Below the pieces are notes generated by a model. That model was not told where the DNA came from, ran no database searches, and saw only the letters and a program-made list of their open reading frames with translations. Of a stretch of 11,925 bases of DNA, positions 1 to 9,704 are shown piece after piece (the first letter of the stretch is position 1; each line of letters opens with the position of its first letter). Source of the stretch: an uncultured Faecalibacterium sp. (lineage in GTDB: Bacteria > Bacillota > Clostridia > Oscillospirales > Ruminococcaceae); assembly GCA_934525325.1 (NCBI GenBank), contig CAKSZE010000051.1:1-11925 (forward strand). Reading direction: 5' to 3'. The position numbers and the translations under genes were made by a program.

Positions 1-30
1 CATTCCGGCTTTTAATTTTCGTTTTGTGAA

Positions 31-41
31 GCAGCTGTTAC
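31..41 (+). promoter_or_regulatory. Candidate regulator-binding motif upstream of the gdhA promoter
   Basis: The 11-mer GCAGCTGTTAC lies 39 bp upstream of the proposed gdhA -35 box. It matches two copies upstream of the gltB promoter (GCAGTTGTCAT and GCAGCTGTCAC), giving the consensus GCAGYTGTYAY. Finding it in AT-rich spacers before two genes of one pathway suggests a shared transcription factor. This is inference: the core GCAGCTG is common in this GC-rich genome, and the distance to the promoter differs between the two sites. Confidence 0.25.
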
Positions 42-80
42 TTTTTATCTGTTTTTTTAAACAAATTCTGCTTTTTGCTA

Positions 81-109
81 TTGTAAAACCCACCGCAAAG
101 CTTTATAAT
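81..109 (+). promoter_or_regulatory. Promoter of gdhA
   Basis: A -35 box TTGTAA (81-86; 4 of 6 matches to TTGACA) and a perfect -10 box TATAAT (104-109) are separated by the ideal 17 bp. They sit in an AT-rich stretch. Transcription should start near 116-117, leaving a leader of about 150 nt before the gdhA start codon. This is the best housekeeping-sigma promoter in the first 266 bases, where no gene is supported. Confidence 0.75.
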
Positions 110-115
110 AGTAAA

Positions 116-1619
<1,504 letters not shown>

Positions 1620-1635
1620 TTTCCATAGCATTTTC

Positions 1636-1673
1636 AAAGGGCTGCGTCCGGCTGGGCGCGGCCCTTTTTGTTT
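1636..1673 (+). terminator. Rho-independent terminator of gdhA
   Basis: A continuous 14-bp stem (1636-1649 with 1654-1667, two G-U pairs) has a GGCT loop and runs into a T-rich tail, TTTTTGTTT. It begins 16 bases after the gdhA stop codon. Its tail overlaps the proposed -35 element of hcp. Confidence 0.92.
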
Positions 1674-1700
1674 GCGCCATCCTGCCGGGCTGTGTATAAA
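1672..1700 (+). promoter_or_regulatory. Candidate promoter of hcp
   Basis: TTGCGC (1672-1677; 3 of 6) lies 17 bp before TATAAA (1695-1700; 5 of 6). Transcription would start near 1707, about 48 bases before the hcp start. The weak -35 box fits a gene needing an activator or tight control, but no binding site for a known nitrosative-stress regulator such as HcpR or NsrR could be recognised. Confidence 0.4.
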
Positions 1701-1754
1701 ATCCCATGCTATCACCCATACTCCCGGTATCTTCTGCTGGAAAAGGAGTATTTT

Positions 1755-3332
1755 ATGGACGAACGGATATTTTGTTTTCAATGTGAGCAGGCGGCCAACT
1801 GCACAGCCTGCACCGGTGCCGCAGGCGTGTGCGGAAAATCGGCAGACACCGCCGCCGCGCAGGACCGGCTGACCGGTGCGCTGATCACCTGCGCCGGGCA
1901 GCTGCTGGCAGATGAGCAGTCTCCTTCTGCCCAGCAGGCCATGCTGCTGATGCAGGGGCTGTTCACCACCATTACCAACGTAAACTTTGACGCAGGCACC
2001 GTGGACGAGCTGACCGCAAAGGTGCGCGCCGCCTGCCCTGCCGCCGGGCCGGGCTACAACATGCAGCTGCTCTGGCATGAACCGGACGCAGACGTGCGCA
2101 GCCTGAAAAGCTTTGTCCTGTTCAGTCTGCGCGGCATGGCGGCTTACAACTATCACGCCCGGGTGCTGGGCCATGTTGACCCGGAGCTGGACCGCTTTTT
2201 CTGCACGGCACTGGATGCCATCTCCCGCCCGCTCTCCATGGAGGAGCTGTGGGCGCTGGTGCAGAAAACCGGCGAGGCCAGCTACCGCTGCATGGAGCTG
2301 CTGGATGCTGCCAATACCGGTGCCTACGGCGACCCGGAGCCAGTGGAGGTGCCGCTGACCATTGAAAAGGGGCCGTTCATCGTGGTTTCGGGCCATGACC
2401 TGTACGACATGAAATGCCTGCTGGAACAGACGAAGGATAAGGGCATCAATATCTACACCCACTCGGAAATGCTACCCGCCCACGGCTACCCGGAATTGAA
2501 GCAGAAGTACCCCCACCTCAAGGGCAACTTCGGCACCGCATGGCAGAACCAGCAGACCGAGTTTGAGGATATCCCCGCGCCCATCCTGTTCACCACCAAC
2601 TGCATCATGCCCCTGCGCGAAAGCTATTCTGACCGGGTGTTCACCACCTCGGTGGTGTCCTATCCCGGCATCGTGCACATTGAGGAAGGGCGCGATTTTA
2701 CACCGGTGATCGAAAAGGCGCTGGAGCTGGGCGGCTACAAGGAGGATACTCTTGTGCCCGGAATGAACGGCGGCAAAAGCGTCGTCACCGGCTTTGCGCG
2801 CAATGCTGTGCTCCAGCATGCGGGCGAGATCGTGCAGGCGGTGAAGGACGGCAAGATCCGTCACTTCTTCCTTGTGGGCGGCTGCGACGGCACGCGGCCC
2901 TCCCGCCGGTACTACACCGAGTTTGCCAAGCTCACACCGCAGGATACGGTCATCCTGACACTGGCCTGCGGCAAGTTCCGGCTGAACGATCTGCCCTTGG
3001 GCAATGTGCCCGGCACGGAGCTGCCCCGCATTCTGGACGTGGGCCAGTGCAACGACGCCTACAGTGCCATCCGCATTGCGCTGGCTCTGGCCGATGCCTT
3101 TGGCTGCAGTGTAAACGAGCTGCCGCTCTCGCTGGTGCTGTGCTGGTTTGAGCAGAAGGCCGTGTGCATCCTCATCGCACTGCTGGCGCTGGGCATCAAG
3201 GGCATCCGGCTGGGGCCAACCCTGCCTGCTTTCCTCTCGCCGGGCGTTGTGGCTGCCCTGCAGCAAAAGTACGATTTAAAAGCCGTAACAGCACCGGAAA
3301 ACGACCTGCAGGCCATTCTGGGCAGACATTGA
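1755..3332 (+). CDS. hcp: Hybrid cluster protein / hydroxylamine reductase (525 aa)
   Basis: Cytosolic Fe-S-O protein that reduces hydroxylamine to ammonia in vitro. In E. coli it is linked to nitric oxide detoxification. An N-terminal cysteine motif C7-x2-C10-x8-C19-x6-C26 fits the [4Fe-4S] site of the short, anaerobe-type class. All hybrid-cluster ligands known from Desulfovibrio Hcp have counterparts: H214 (SGHDL), E238 (HSEMLPAHGYP), C283 (TTNC), C377 (GGCDGT), C405 (ACGK), C432 (GQCND), and E466 and K468 in FEQK. An active protein is therefore expected. Length is normal. The ATG at 1755 follows AAAAGGAG (1741-1748) by 6 nt. It sits alone between gdhA and gltBD with promoter-like DNA on each side. 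No strong terminator follows it directly, so its transcript may run to the terminator at 3475-3527. No hcr reductase partner is present in the window, as is usual in anaerobes. Confidence 0.97.
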   Translation: MDERIFCFQCEQAANCTACTGAAGVCGKSADTAAAQDRLTGALITCAGQLLADEQSPSAQQAMLLMQGLFTTITNVNFDAGTVDELTAKVRAACPAAGPGYNMQLLWHEPDADVRSLKSFVLFSLRGMAAYNYHARVLGHVDPELDRFFCTALDAISRPLSMEELWALVQKTGEASYRCMELLDAANTGAYGDPEPVEVPLTIEKGPFIVVSGHDLYDMKCLLEQTKDKGINIYTHSEMLPAHGYPELKQKYPHLKGNFGTAWQNQQTEFEDIPAPILFTTNCIMPLRESYSDRVFTTSVVSYPGIVHIEEGRDFTPVIEKALELGGYKEDTLVPGMNGGKSVVTGFARNAVLQHAGEIVQAVKDGKIRHFFLVGGCDGTRPSRRYYTEFAKLTPQDTVILTLACGKFRLNDLPLGNVPGTELPRILDVGQCNDAYSAIRIALALADAFGCSVNELPLSLVLCWFEQKAVCILIALLALGIKGIRLGPTLPAFLSPGVVAALQQKYDLKAVTAPENDLQAILGRH

Positions 3333-3365
3333 GCCAGTGCTATTCTCACTATGACTACAACTGAC

Positions 3366-3382
3366 CGCCGTACGCGGCGTTT
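3366..3382 (+). other. Small hairpin after hcp, weak terminator at best
   Basis: CGCCG (3366-3370) pairs perfectly with CGGCG (3375-3379) around a TACG loop and is followed by only three Ts. The short stem and short T run make it a doubtful terminator. It is the only hairpin close behind hcp. Confidence 0.3.
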
Positions 3383-3402
3383 CGCACAAGAAGTGGTGTA
3401 AA

Positions 3403-3431
3403 GCAGTTGTCATATTTGGTGCAGCTGTCAC
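3403..3431 (+). repeat. Direct repeat pair just upstream of the gltB promoter
   Basis: GCAGTTGTCA (3403-3412) and GCAGCTGTCA (3421-3430) match at 9 of 10 positions, 18 bp apart start to start. The second copy ends one base before the -35 box. Paired direct repeats abutting a -35 box are a common layout for activator sites. A third relative occurs at 31-41 before gdhA. The binding protein is unknown. Confidence 0.35.
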
Positions 3432-3459
3432 TTGAAGATTTTTCAGGAATCTGTATAAT
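3432..3459 (+). promoter_or_regulatory. Promoter of gltBD
   Basis: TTGAAG (3432-3437; 4 of 6) and a perfect TATAAT (3454-3459) are 16 bp apart. Transcription should start near 3466, giving a leader of about 134 nt. No competing promoter is visible between the terminator at 3475-3527 and the gltB start, so gltB transcription seems to have to pass through that terminator. Confidence 0.75.
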
Positions 3460-3468
3460 ATCAGGTAT

Positions 3469-3527
3469 CGGAACAAAGGCGTTCCGCAGGGGCATCCTAT
3501 GCCCTTGCGGGGCGTCTTTTTCTTTTT
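3469..3527 (+). terminator. Leader terminator/attenuator of gltBD with overlapping antiterminator hairpin
   Basis: A continuous 21-bp stem (3475-3495 with 3499-3519, four G-U pairs, loop CCT) ends in TTTTTCTTTTT, a textbook intrinsic terminator. It lies after the only good gltB promoter and before the gene. Its 5' arm overlaps an alternative hairpin, CGGAAC/GTTCCG (3469-3474 with 3481-3486), with the six-base loop AAAGGC. Forming that hairpin removes the lower half of the terminator stem and leaves the T tract unpaired from it, as expected of an antiterminator. The loop has A at position 1 and G at position 4, the ANTAR-target signature. Only one such hairpin is seen, whereas known ANTAR sites have two. 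It could also end hcp read-through transcripts. Confidence 0.75.
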
Positions 3528-3541
3528 GCAGGGGATAAAAA

Positions 3542-3561
3542 GCTGCGGAGGGTGCCGCAGC
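3542..3561 (+). other. Hairpin in the gltB leader downstream of the terminator
   Basis: GCTGCGG (3542-3548) pairs perfectly with CCGCAGC (3555-3561) around the loop AGGGTG. The hexamer CCGCAG also occurs in the terminator 5' arm (3484-3489), so 3543-3548 could pair with either copy. It ends 21 bases before the SD-like AAAGGA (3583-3588). Its role is unknown; it may stabilise or space read-through mRNA. Confidence 0.4.
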
Positions 3562-3599
3562 CCCCGGTAAGCAAACAAGTAAAAAGGATGGGAAAGACT

Positions 3600-6500
3600 A
3601 TGGAAAACTTTACAGAGCAGAAAACCACCCTTGGTCTGTACGACCCACAGTTCGAGCACGATGCCTGCGGCATCGGCGCTGTGGTGGACATCAAGGGACG
3701 TAAAAGCCACCAGACGGTGGACGATGCACTGTCCATCGTGGAGCGGCTGGAACACCGCGCCGGTAAGGACGCCGAGGGCAAGACCGGCGACGGCGTGGGC
3801 ATCCTGCTGCAGATCAGCCACAAGTTCTTCTCCAAGGTTGCCGAAGAGCTGAACATCCGGCTGGGCAACGAGCGGGAGTACGGCGTGGGTATGTTCTTCT
3901 TCCCCCAGAACGAGCACCTGCGGGCACAGGCCATGAAGCTGTTCGAGGTGGTCACCCGCAAGGAGGGGCTGGAGTTTCTGGCATGGCGCGAGGTGCCCGT
4001 AGACCCCGATGCCGTGGGTCAGAAGGCCCGGGACTGTATGCCCGCCATCTGGCAGTGCTTTATCAAAAAGCCCGCCAAGGTAAGCAAGGGCATCGAGTTT
4101 GACCGCCGCCTGTACATCGTGCGCCGCGTGTTCGAGCAGGCCAGCAACGGCACCTATGTGCCCAGCCTGTCCAGCCGCACCATCGTGTATAAGGGCATGT
4201 TCCTTGTGCACGACCTGCGCCGCTTCTATGCCGACCTGCAGGACCCGGATTATGAATCCGCCATCGGCATGGTGCACAGCCGCTTTTCTACCAATACCAA
4301 CCCCAGCTGGATGCGTGCACACCCCAACCGCTTTATTCTGCACAACGGCGAGATCAACACCATCAAGGGCAACACCGACGCCATGCTGGCACGTGAGGAG
4401 AGCATCTCCAGCCCCATTCTGCAGGACGACATGAACAAGATCCTGCCCATCATCAACACCTCCGGTTCGGACTCTGCCATGCTGGATAACGCGCTGGAGT
4501 TCATGGTGATGAACGGCATGGATCTGCCGCTGGCCGTGATGATCACCATCCCCGAGCCGTGGGAGAACAACAAGAACATCAGCCAGAAAAAGCGGGATTT
4601 CTACCAGTACTACGCCACCATGCTGGAGCCTTGGGACGGCCCCGCCGCCATCCTGTTCTCGGACGGCGACGTGATGGGCGCGGTGCTGGACCGCAACGGT
4701 CTGCGCCCCAGCCGCTACTATATCACCAAGGACGGGCGCATGATCCTGTCCTCTGAGGTGGGCGTGCTGGAATGCGACCCGGAGAATATTCTGGTCAAGG
4801 AGCGTCTGCGCCCTGGCAAAATGCTGCTGGTGGATACCGTCAAGGGCGAGGTGGTGGATGACGAAAAGCTGAAGGAACTTTACGCCAGCCGCGAGCCCTA
4901 CGGCGAGTGGATCGACCGCAATCTGGTGCAGCTGAGCGGGCTGAAGATCCCCAATGTGAAGGTGGAAAGCTACACTGGCGAGCAGCTGACCCGGCTGCAG
5001 AAGGTGTTCGGCTACAAGTACGAGGACGTGAACACCATGATCCTTGCCATGGCGCGGGCGGGCGCAGAGCCTTCCGGTGCCATGGGTACCGACACCCCGC
5101 TTGCCGTGCTCAGCAGCCAGCATCCCCCGCTGTTCAACTACTTCAAGCAGCGGTTTGCACAGGTGACCAACCCCCCTATCGACGCCATCCGGGAAAAGGT
5201 GGTCACCTCCACCAGTGTTTACATCGGTGCCCATGGCAATCTGCTGGAGGATAAGCCCGAGAACTGCAAGGTGCTCAAGGTGCACAATCCCATCCTGACC
5301 AACACCGATCTTTTGAAGATCAAGTACATGAACGTGCCGGGCTTCAAGGTGGCTACGGTGTCCATCAACTACTACAAGAACACCAGTCTGGAAAAGGCCA
5401 TCGACCGGGTATTTCTGGAAGTCGACCGCGCCTACAAGGAGGGCGCAAACATCATCATCCTGTCCGACCGTGACGTGGATGAATACCATGTGACTATCCC
5501 CAGCCTGCTGGCCGTGTCGGCAGTGTCTCAGTACCTTATCCGTACCAAAAAGAGCACCGCACTGGCACTGATCCTTGAAAGCGCCGAGCCCCGGGAGGTG
5601 CACCACTTTGCCACCCTGCTGGGCTACGGTGCCTGCGCCATCAACCCCTATCTGGCACACGAGACCATCGGGCAGCTCATTGACGAGGGTCTGCTGGACA
5701 AGGACTACTACGCCGCCGTGCAGGACTACGACAACGCCATCCTCAGCGGCATCGTGAAGATCGCCTCCAAGATGGGCATTTCCACCATCCAGAGCTACCA
5801 GAGCAGCCAGATCTTTGAGGCTGTGGGTATCTCGAAGGAGGTCATCGACAAATACTTTACCGGCACGGTGAGCCGTGTGGGCGGTGTAAGCATGGCAGAC
5901 ATTCAGGCCGATGTGGAAGCGCAGCACAACGCTGCCTTTGACCCGCTGGGGCTGGATATCAACATGGAGCTGTCCGACAGCGGTGCCCACAAGTTCCGCA
6001 GCGGCAAGGAAGAGCACCTCTTCAACCCCCAGACCATCCACCTGTTCCAGAAGGCCTGCCGCACCGGCGATTACGACACCTTTAAGCAGTTCACCCAGAC
6101 GGTGGACAACATGGGTGCCGAGGGCGTGCATCTGCGCAGCCTGCTGGACTTCAACTATGCCGCAGACGGCGGCATCCCGCTGGAAGAGGTAGAGCCGGTC
6201 TCCAGCATCGTCAAGCGGTTTAAGGGCGCTGCCATGAGCTACGGCGCATTGAGCAGCGAAGCACACGAGACCATTGCCATCGCCCTGAACCGTCTGGGCG
6301 GCCGCAGCAATACCGGCGAGGGCGGCGAGCCCGAGGAGCGCTACCACAGCGAGAGCAATTCCAAGATCAAGCAGGTAGCTTCTGCCCGCTTTGGTGTGAC
6401 CAGCAAGTATCTGGTCAGCGCCGAGGAGATTCAGATCAAGCTGGCACAGGGCGCAAAGCCCGGCGAGGGCGGCAACCTGCCCGGTGCCAAGGTGTACCCG

Positions 6501-8135
6501 TGGATCGCCAAGACCCGCCACAGCACCACCGGCGTGGGCCTGATCTCTCCCCCGCCCCACCACGATATCTATTCCATCGAGGACTTGGCAGAGCTGATCT
6601 ACGATCTGAAAAACGCCAACCGCAATGCCAACATCAACGTCAAGCTGGTCAGCGAGGCCGGTGTCGGCACCATTGCCGCCGGTGTTGCCAAGGGCGGCGC
6701 ACAGGTCATTCTGGTGTCCGGTTATGACGGCGGCACCGGTGCTGCGCCCCGCACCTCCATCAAGCACGCCGGTCTGCCTTGGGAACTGGGCATCGCCGAG
6801 ACCCACCAGACCCTGATCCTGAACGGTCTGCGCACCCGCGTGCGCATCGAGAGCGACTCCAAGCTGCTGTCCGGCCGGGATGTGGCCATCAGCTGTATGC
6901 TGGGCGCAGAGGAGTTCGGCTTTGGCACCACCCTGCTGATGGCAGAGGGCTGCGTGATGATGCGCGTGTGCAATCTGGACACCTGCCCCATGGGCATCTG
7001 CACCCAGAACCCCGAGTTGCGCAAGAACTTCCGCGGCAAGCCGGAGTACATCATCAACTACCTCACCTTTGTGGCCGAGGAGCTGCGGGAGTACATGGCA
7101 AAGCTGGGCGTGCGCACCGTGGACGAACTGGTAGGCCGCACCGACCTGCTGCGGGTCAAGCCCGCCGCTCCGGGCAGCCGTGCAGCGGAGCTGGATCTGG
7201 ACTGCATCCTGCATAATCCCGCCATTACAAACAGCAACGTCCATTTCATCAAAGAGGACAGCTACGACTTCCATCTGGAAAACACGCTGGACATGAAGGT
7301 GCTGATGAAGAAGTTCAAGCTGGGCAGCAAGGCTCCCCAGAATGTCAGCCTGAATGTTTCCAACGTGGACCGCGCCTTTGGTGCCATCTTTGGCAGCGAG
7401 ATCACCCGTAAATATGGCAACGACCTGCCGGACGATGTGTACACCGTGCACTGCACCGGTGCAGGCGGTCAGAGCTTTGGCGCCTTTATCCCCAATGGCC
7501 TGACGCTGGAGCTTGTGGGCGACTGCAACGACTACATGGGCAAGGGCCTTTCCGGCGGAAAGATCGTCGTGCGCCCGCCGCAGGGCATCGACTTCAAGCC
7601 CGAGGAGAACATCATCACCGGCAACGTGGCGCTGTACGGCGCTACCAGCGGTAAGGCGTTCATCTCCGGCGTGGCCGGTGAGCGCTTCTGCGTGCGCAAC
7701 AGCGGCGCTACCGCCGTTGTGGAGGGCGTGGGCGACCACGGCTGTGAGTACATGACCGGCGGCACCGTGGTGGTGCTGGGCCAGACCGGCAAGAACTTTG
7801 CAGCCGGTATGACCGGCGGCATTGCCTATGTGCTGGACGAGAACTGGGACTTCTACCAGCGTGTGAACAAGGAGACTGTCAGCCTTGAGCCGGTGGAGCA
7901 CAAGTACGATGTTGCCACCTTGAAGGAGCTGATCCGCGCCCATGTGGAGGCCACCGGTTCTCCGCGCGGCAAGGAAATTTTGGATAATTTCAGTGCGTTC
8001 CTGCCCAAATTCAAAAAGGTGCTGCCTTACGATTACGACCGCATGCTGCGGGTCATCGCCTCGGTAGAGGAGCGTGGTCTGGACGGCGAGCAGGCACAGA
8101 TCGAAGCATTCTATGCAGTGCAGAAGCATAAGTAA
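3600..8135 (+). CDS. gltB: Glutamate synthase large subunit (1511 aa)
   Basis: Large subunit of GOGAT, which makes two glutamates from glutamine and 2-oxoglutarate using electrons passed on by GltD. Domains in order: an Ntn-type glutaminase starting at catalytic C23 (DACGIG) after a 22-residue propeptide, carrying RFSTNTNPSW and HNGEINT; a central domain around QHPPLFNYFKQRF (near 507); the FMN synthase domain from about 830, with AMSYGALSSEAH (878 on) and SGYDGGTGA (1040-1048); the [3Fe-4S] cysteines C1118-x5-C1124-x4-C1129; and a GXGXG beta-helix domain near 1250-1440 containing GAGGQSFGAF. Length is normal and all key residues are present. The start at 3600 fits the normal propeptide length; an in-frame ATG at 3588 is possible, but AAAGGA (3583-3588) runs into it. 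Transcription probably depends on passing the leader terminator. It is followed 14 bp later by gltD. Confidence 0.97.
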   Translation: MENFTEQKTTLGLYDPQFEHDACGIGAVVDIKGRKSHQTVDDALSIVERLEHRAGKDAEGKTGDGVGILLQISHKFFSKVAEELNIRLGNEREYGVGMFFFPQNEHLRAQAMKLFEVVTRKEGLEFLAWREVPVDPDAVGQKARDCMPAIWQCFIKKPAKVSKGIEFDRRLYIVRRVFEQASNGTYVPSLSSRTIVYKGMFLVHDLRRFYADLQDPDYESAIGMVHSRFSTNTNPSWMRAHPNRFILHNGEINTIKGNTDAMLAREESISSPILQDDMNKILPIINTSGSDSAMLDNALEFMVMNGMDLPLAVMITIPEPWENNKNISQKKRDFYQYYATMLEPWDGPAAILFSDGDVMGAVLDRNGLRPSRYYITKDGRMILSSEVGVLECDPENILVKERLRPGKMLLVDTVKGEVVDDEKLKELYASREPYGEWIDRNLVQLSGLKIPNVKVESYTGEQLTRLQKVFGYKYEDVNTMILAMARAGAEPSGAMGTDTPLAVLSSQHPPLFNYFKQRFAQVTNPPIDAIREKVVTSTSVYIGAHGNLLEDKPENCKVLKVHNPILTNTDLLKIKYMNVPGFKVATVSINYYKNTSLEKAIDRVFLEVDRAYKEGANIIILSDRDVDEYHVTIPSLLAVSAVSQYLIRTKKSTALALILESAEPREVHHFATLLGYGACAINPYLAHETIGQLIDEGLLDKDYYAAVQDYDNAILSGIVKIASKMGISTIQSYQSSQIFEAVGISKEVIDKYFTGTVSRVGGVSMADIQADVEAQHNAAFDPLGLDINMELSDSGAHKFRSGKEEHLFNPQTIHLFQKACRTGDYDTFKQFTQTVDNMGAEGVHLRSLLDFNYAADGGIPLEEVEPVSSIVKRFKGAAMSYGALSSEAHETIAIALNRLGGRSNTGEGGEPEERYHSESNSKIKQVASARFGVTSKYLVSAEEIQIKLAQGAKPGEGGNLPGAKVYPWIAKTRHSTTGVGLISPPPHHDIYSIEDLAELIYDLKNANRNANINVKLVSEAGVGTIAAGVAKGGAQVILVSGYDGGTGAAPRTSIKHAGLPWELGIAETHQTLILNGLRTRVRIESDSKLLSGRDVAISCMLGAEEFGFGTTLLMAEGCVMMRVCNLDTCPMGICTQNPELRKNFRGKPEYIINYLTFVAEELREYMAKLGVRTVDELVGRTDLLRVKPAAPGSRAAELDLDCILHNPAITNSNVHFIKEDSYDFHLENTLDMKVLMKKFKLGSKAPQNVSLNVSNVDRAFGAIFGSEITRKYGNDLPDDVYTVHCTGAGGQSFGAFIPNGLTLELVGDCNDYMGKGLSGGKIVVRPPQGIDFKPEENIITGNVALYGATSGKAFISGVAGERFCVRNSGATAVVEGVGDHGCEYMTGGTVVVLGQTGKNFAAGMTGGIAYVLDENWDFYQRVNKETVSLEPVEHKYDVATLKELIRAHVEATGSPRGKEILDNFSAFLPKFKKVLPYDYDRMLRVIASVEERGLDGEQAQIEAFYAVQKHK

Positions 8136-8149
8136 GGAGGGGCAGCAGC

Positions 8150-9628
8150 ATGGGTAAGACAACAGGATTTATGGATTATGCGCGCAAGACCAGCACGGAC
8201 GTTGCGCCGCTGGAGCGCCTTGAAAATTTTAACGAGTTCCACATCTGGCTCTCGCGGGAGCAGCAGCAGACGCAGGCCGCCCGCTGTATGGACTGCGGCG
8301 TACCTTTCTGTCAGGCGGGCATGATGATCGGCGGCATGGCTTCCGGCTGTCCGCTGAACAACCTCATCCCGGAGTGGAACGATCTGGTGTACCACGGCAA
8401 GTGGGAGCTGGCACTCCACCGCCTGATGGCCACCAACCGCTTCCCGGAGTTTACCAGCCGGGTGTGCCCCGCCCTGTGTGAGGCCGCCTGCACCTGCGGG
8501 GATGTGACCGGCAGCAGCGTCACCGTGCGCGAAAACGAGCACGCCATCATCGAGACGGCCTACGCCAAGAACTGGCTTACTACCACCCCGCCGCCGACCC
8601 GCACCGGCAAGAGCGTTGCCGTGGTGGGCAGCGGCCCTGCGGGGCTTTCGGTTGCCGAGTACCTGAACAAGCGCGGTCACGCCGTTACGGTGTTTGAGCG
8701 CGCCGACCGCGTGGGCGGCCTTCTGATGTACGGCATCCCCAACATGAAGCTGGACAAAGCGGTCATCGAGCGCCGGGTCAAGCTGATGCAGGCCGAGGGT
8801 GTGGTGTTCCGCACCGGCATGGATGTGGGCGGTGCTGTGCCCGCCGAGCAGCTGCTGGCAGATTTTGATGCCGTGGTGCTGTGCTGCGGCGCAAAAAAGC
8901 CCCGCGACCTGAATGTGCCCGGCCGGGACGCCAAGGGCGTGCACTTTGCCGTGGACTACCTGACCAGCGTGACCAAGAGCCTGCTGGACTCCGGCTTTGC
9001 AGACGGCAAGGCCATCAATGCAGCCGGTAAAAACGTACTGGTCATTGGCGGCGGCGATACCGGCAACGACTGTCAGGGCACAGCCCTGCGGCAGGGCTGC
9101 ACCGACCTGATGGCACTGGAAATGATGCCGCAGCCTCCTGTCGAGCGCACCGCCGCAAACCCGTGGCCGGAGTGGCCCCGGGTGCTGAAGGTGGACTACG
9201 GCCAGACCGAGTGCATTGCCAAGTTCGGCAAGGACCCGCGGGTGTACCAGACCACCGTCAAGGAGTTTTTGAAGGACGAGACCGGCAACCTGACCGGTGC
9301 CGTCATCAGCTGCCTGAAGCCGGAGCGCGACCCTGAGACCGGCCGCACCAGCATGGTGCCCACCGGCAAGGAATTTACCTACGACTGCCAGCTGGCGTTT
9401 ATCGCCGCAGGCTTTACCGGCTGCGAAAACTACACAGCCGATGCCTTTGGTGTGGAGCTGACCACCCGGGGCAATGTAGCCGACCACAGCTTTAAGACCA
9501 ACGTGGACAAGGTATTCGTCTGCGGCGATATGCGCCGCGGCCAGAGCCTTGTGGTGTGGGGTCTGCGTGAAGGCCGCGATTGCGCCGCCGAGGTAGACCG
9601 CTGCCTGATGGGCTACACCAATCTTTAA
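8150..9628 (+). CDS. gltD: Glutamate synthase small subunit (492 aa)
   Basis: FAD- and Fe-S-containing flavoprotein that takes electrons from NADPH and passes them to GltB. The N-terminal region has the cluster cysteines C46, C49, C54, C67 and the second set C106-x3-C110-x3-C114 in CPALCEAAC. The FAD-binding loop is GSGPAG (160-165), followed by ERADRVGGLLMYGIPNMKL. The pyridine-nucleotide loop is GGGDTG (300-305). The C-terminal FAD motif is VFVCGDMRRGQSLVVWG, near the end. Length agrees with the 470-500 aa family. The SD AAGGAGG (8134-8140) overlaps the gltB stop codon and lies 9 nt before the ATG, so translation is probably coupled, suiting a complex of the two subunits. An orphan GltD-like oxidoreductase is ruled out by the adjoining gltB. 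Confidence 0.97.
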   Translation: MGKTTGFMDYARKTSTDVAPLERLENFNEFHIWLSREQQQTQAARCMDCGVPFCQAGMMIGGMASGCPLNNLIPEWNDLVYHGKWELALHRLMATNRFPEFTSRVCPALCEAACTCGDVTGSSVTVRENEHAIIETAYAKNWLTTTPPPTRTGKSVAVVGSGPAGLSVAEYLNKRGHAVTVFERADRVGGLLMYGIPNMKLDKAVIERRVKLMQAEGVVFRTGMDVGGAVPAEQLLADFDAVVLCCGAKKPRDLNVPGRDAKGVHFAVDYLTSVTKSLLDSGFADGKAINAAGKNVLVIGGGDTGNDCQGTALRQGCTDLMALEMMPQPPVERTAANPWPEWPRVLKVDYGQTECIAKFGKDPRVYQTTVKEFLKDETGNLTGAVISCLKPERDPETGRTSMVPTGKEFTYDCQLAFIAAGFTGCENYTADAFGVELTTRGNVADHSFKTNVDKVFVCGDMRRGQSLVVWGLREGRDCAAEVDRCLMGYTNL

Positions 9629-9655
9629 TTTGCCATTCTCTTTCCTATCCTAAAC

Positions 9656-9699
9656 AAGCAGAAGCGGGAGCCCGTTATAAGGCTCCCGCTTCTGCTTTT
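9656..9699. terminator. Bidirectional terminator between gltD and the kinase-like gene
   Basis: A perfect 17-bp stem (9656-9672 with 9681-9697) has an 8-base loop, CGTTATAA. On the plus strand it runs into TTTT; on the minus strand the tail is the weaker TTGTTTAGG. It lies between two convergent stop codons (gltD at 9628, the minus-strand gene at 9705), so it probably serves both, more strongly for gltD. Confidence 0.9.
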
Positions 9700-9704
9700 G
9701 TTGC

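Noticed and set aside
1718..1730. Inverted repeat ATAC-TCCCG-GTAT before hcp as an operator for a nitrosative-stress regulator
   Set aside because: Only four-base arms, and it does not resemble the HcpR or NsrR sites I know. It is likely to be chance.
3588..3600. Alternative gltB start at the ATG at 3588
   Set aside because: The SD-like AAAGGA runs directly into this ATG, leaving no spacing. Starting at 3600 gives a usual propeptide length before C23. It remains possible but less likely.
3276..8162. Very long open frame antisense to gltB (over 1600 codons), and similar long minus-strand frames opposite gdhA/hcp (78-2462) and gltD (8111-9487)
   Set aside because: They mirror highly conserved plus-strand enzymes. 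Their openness follows from strong G/C third-position bias, and their translations are rich in His, Ala, Gly, Val, Leu and Gln with no recognisable domain or SD.
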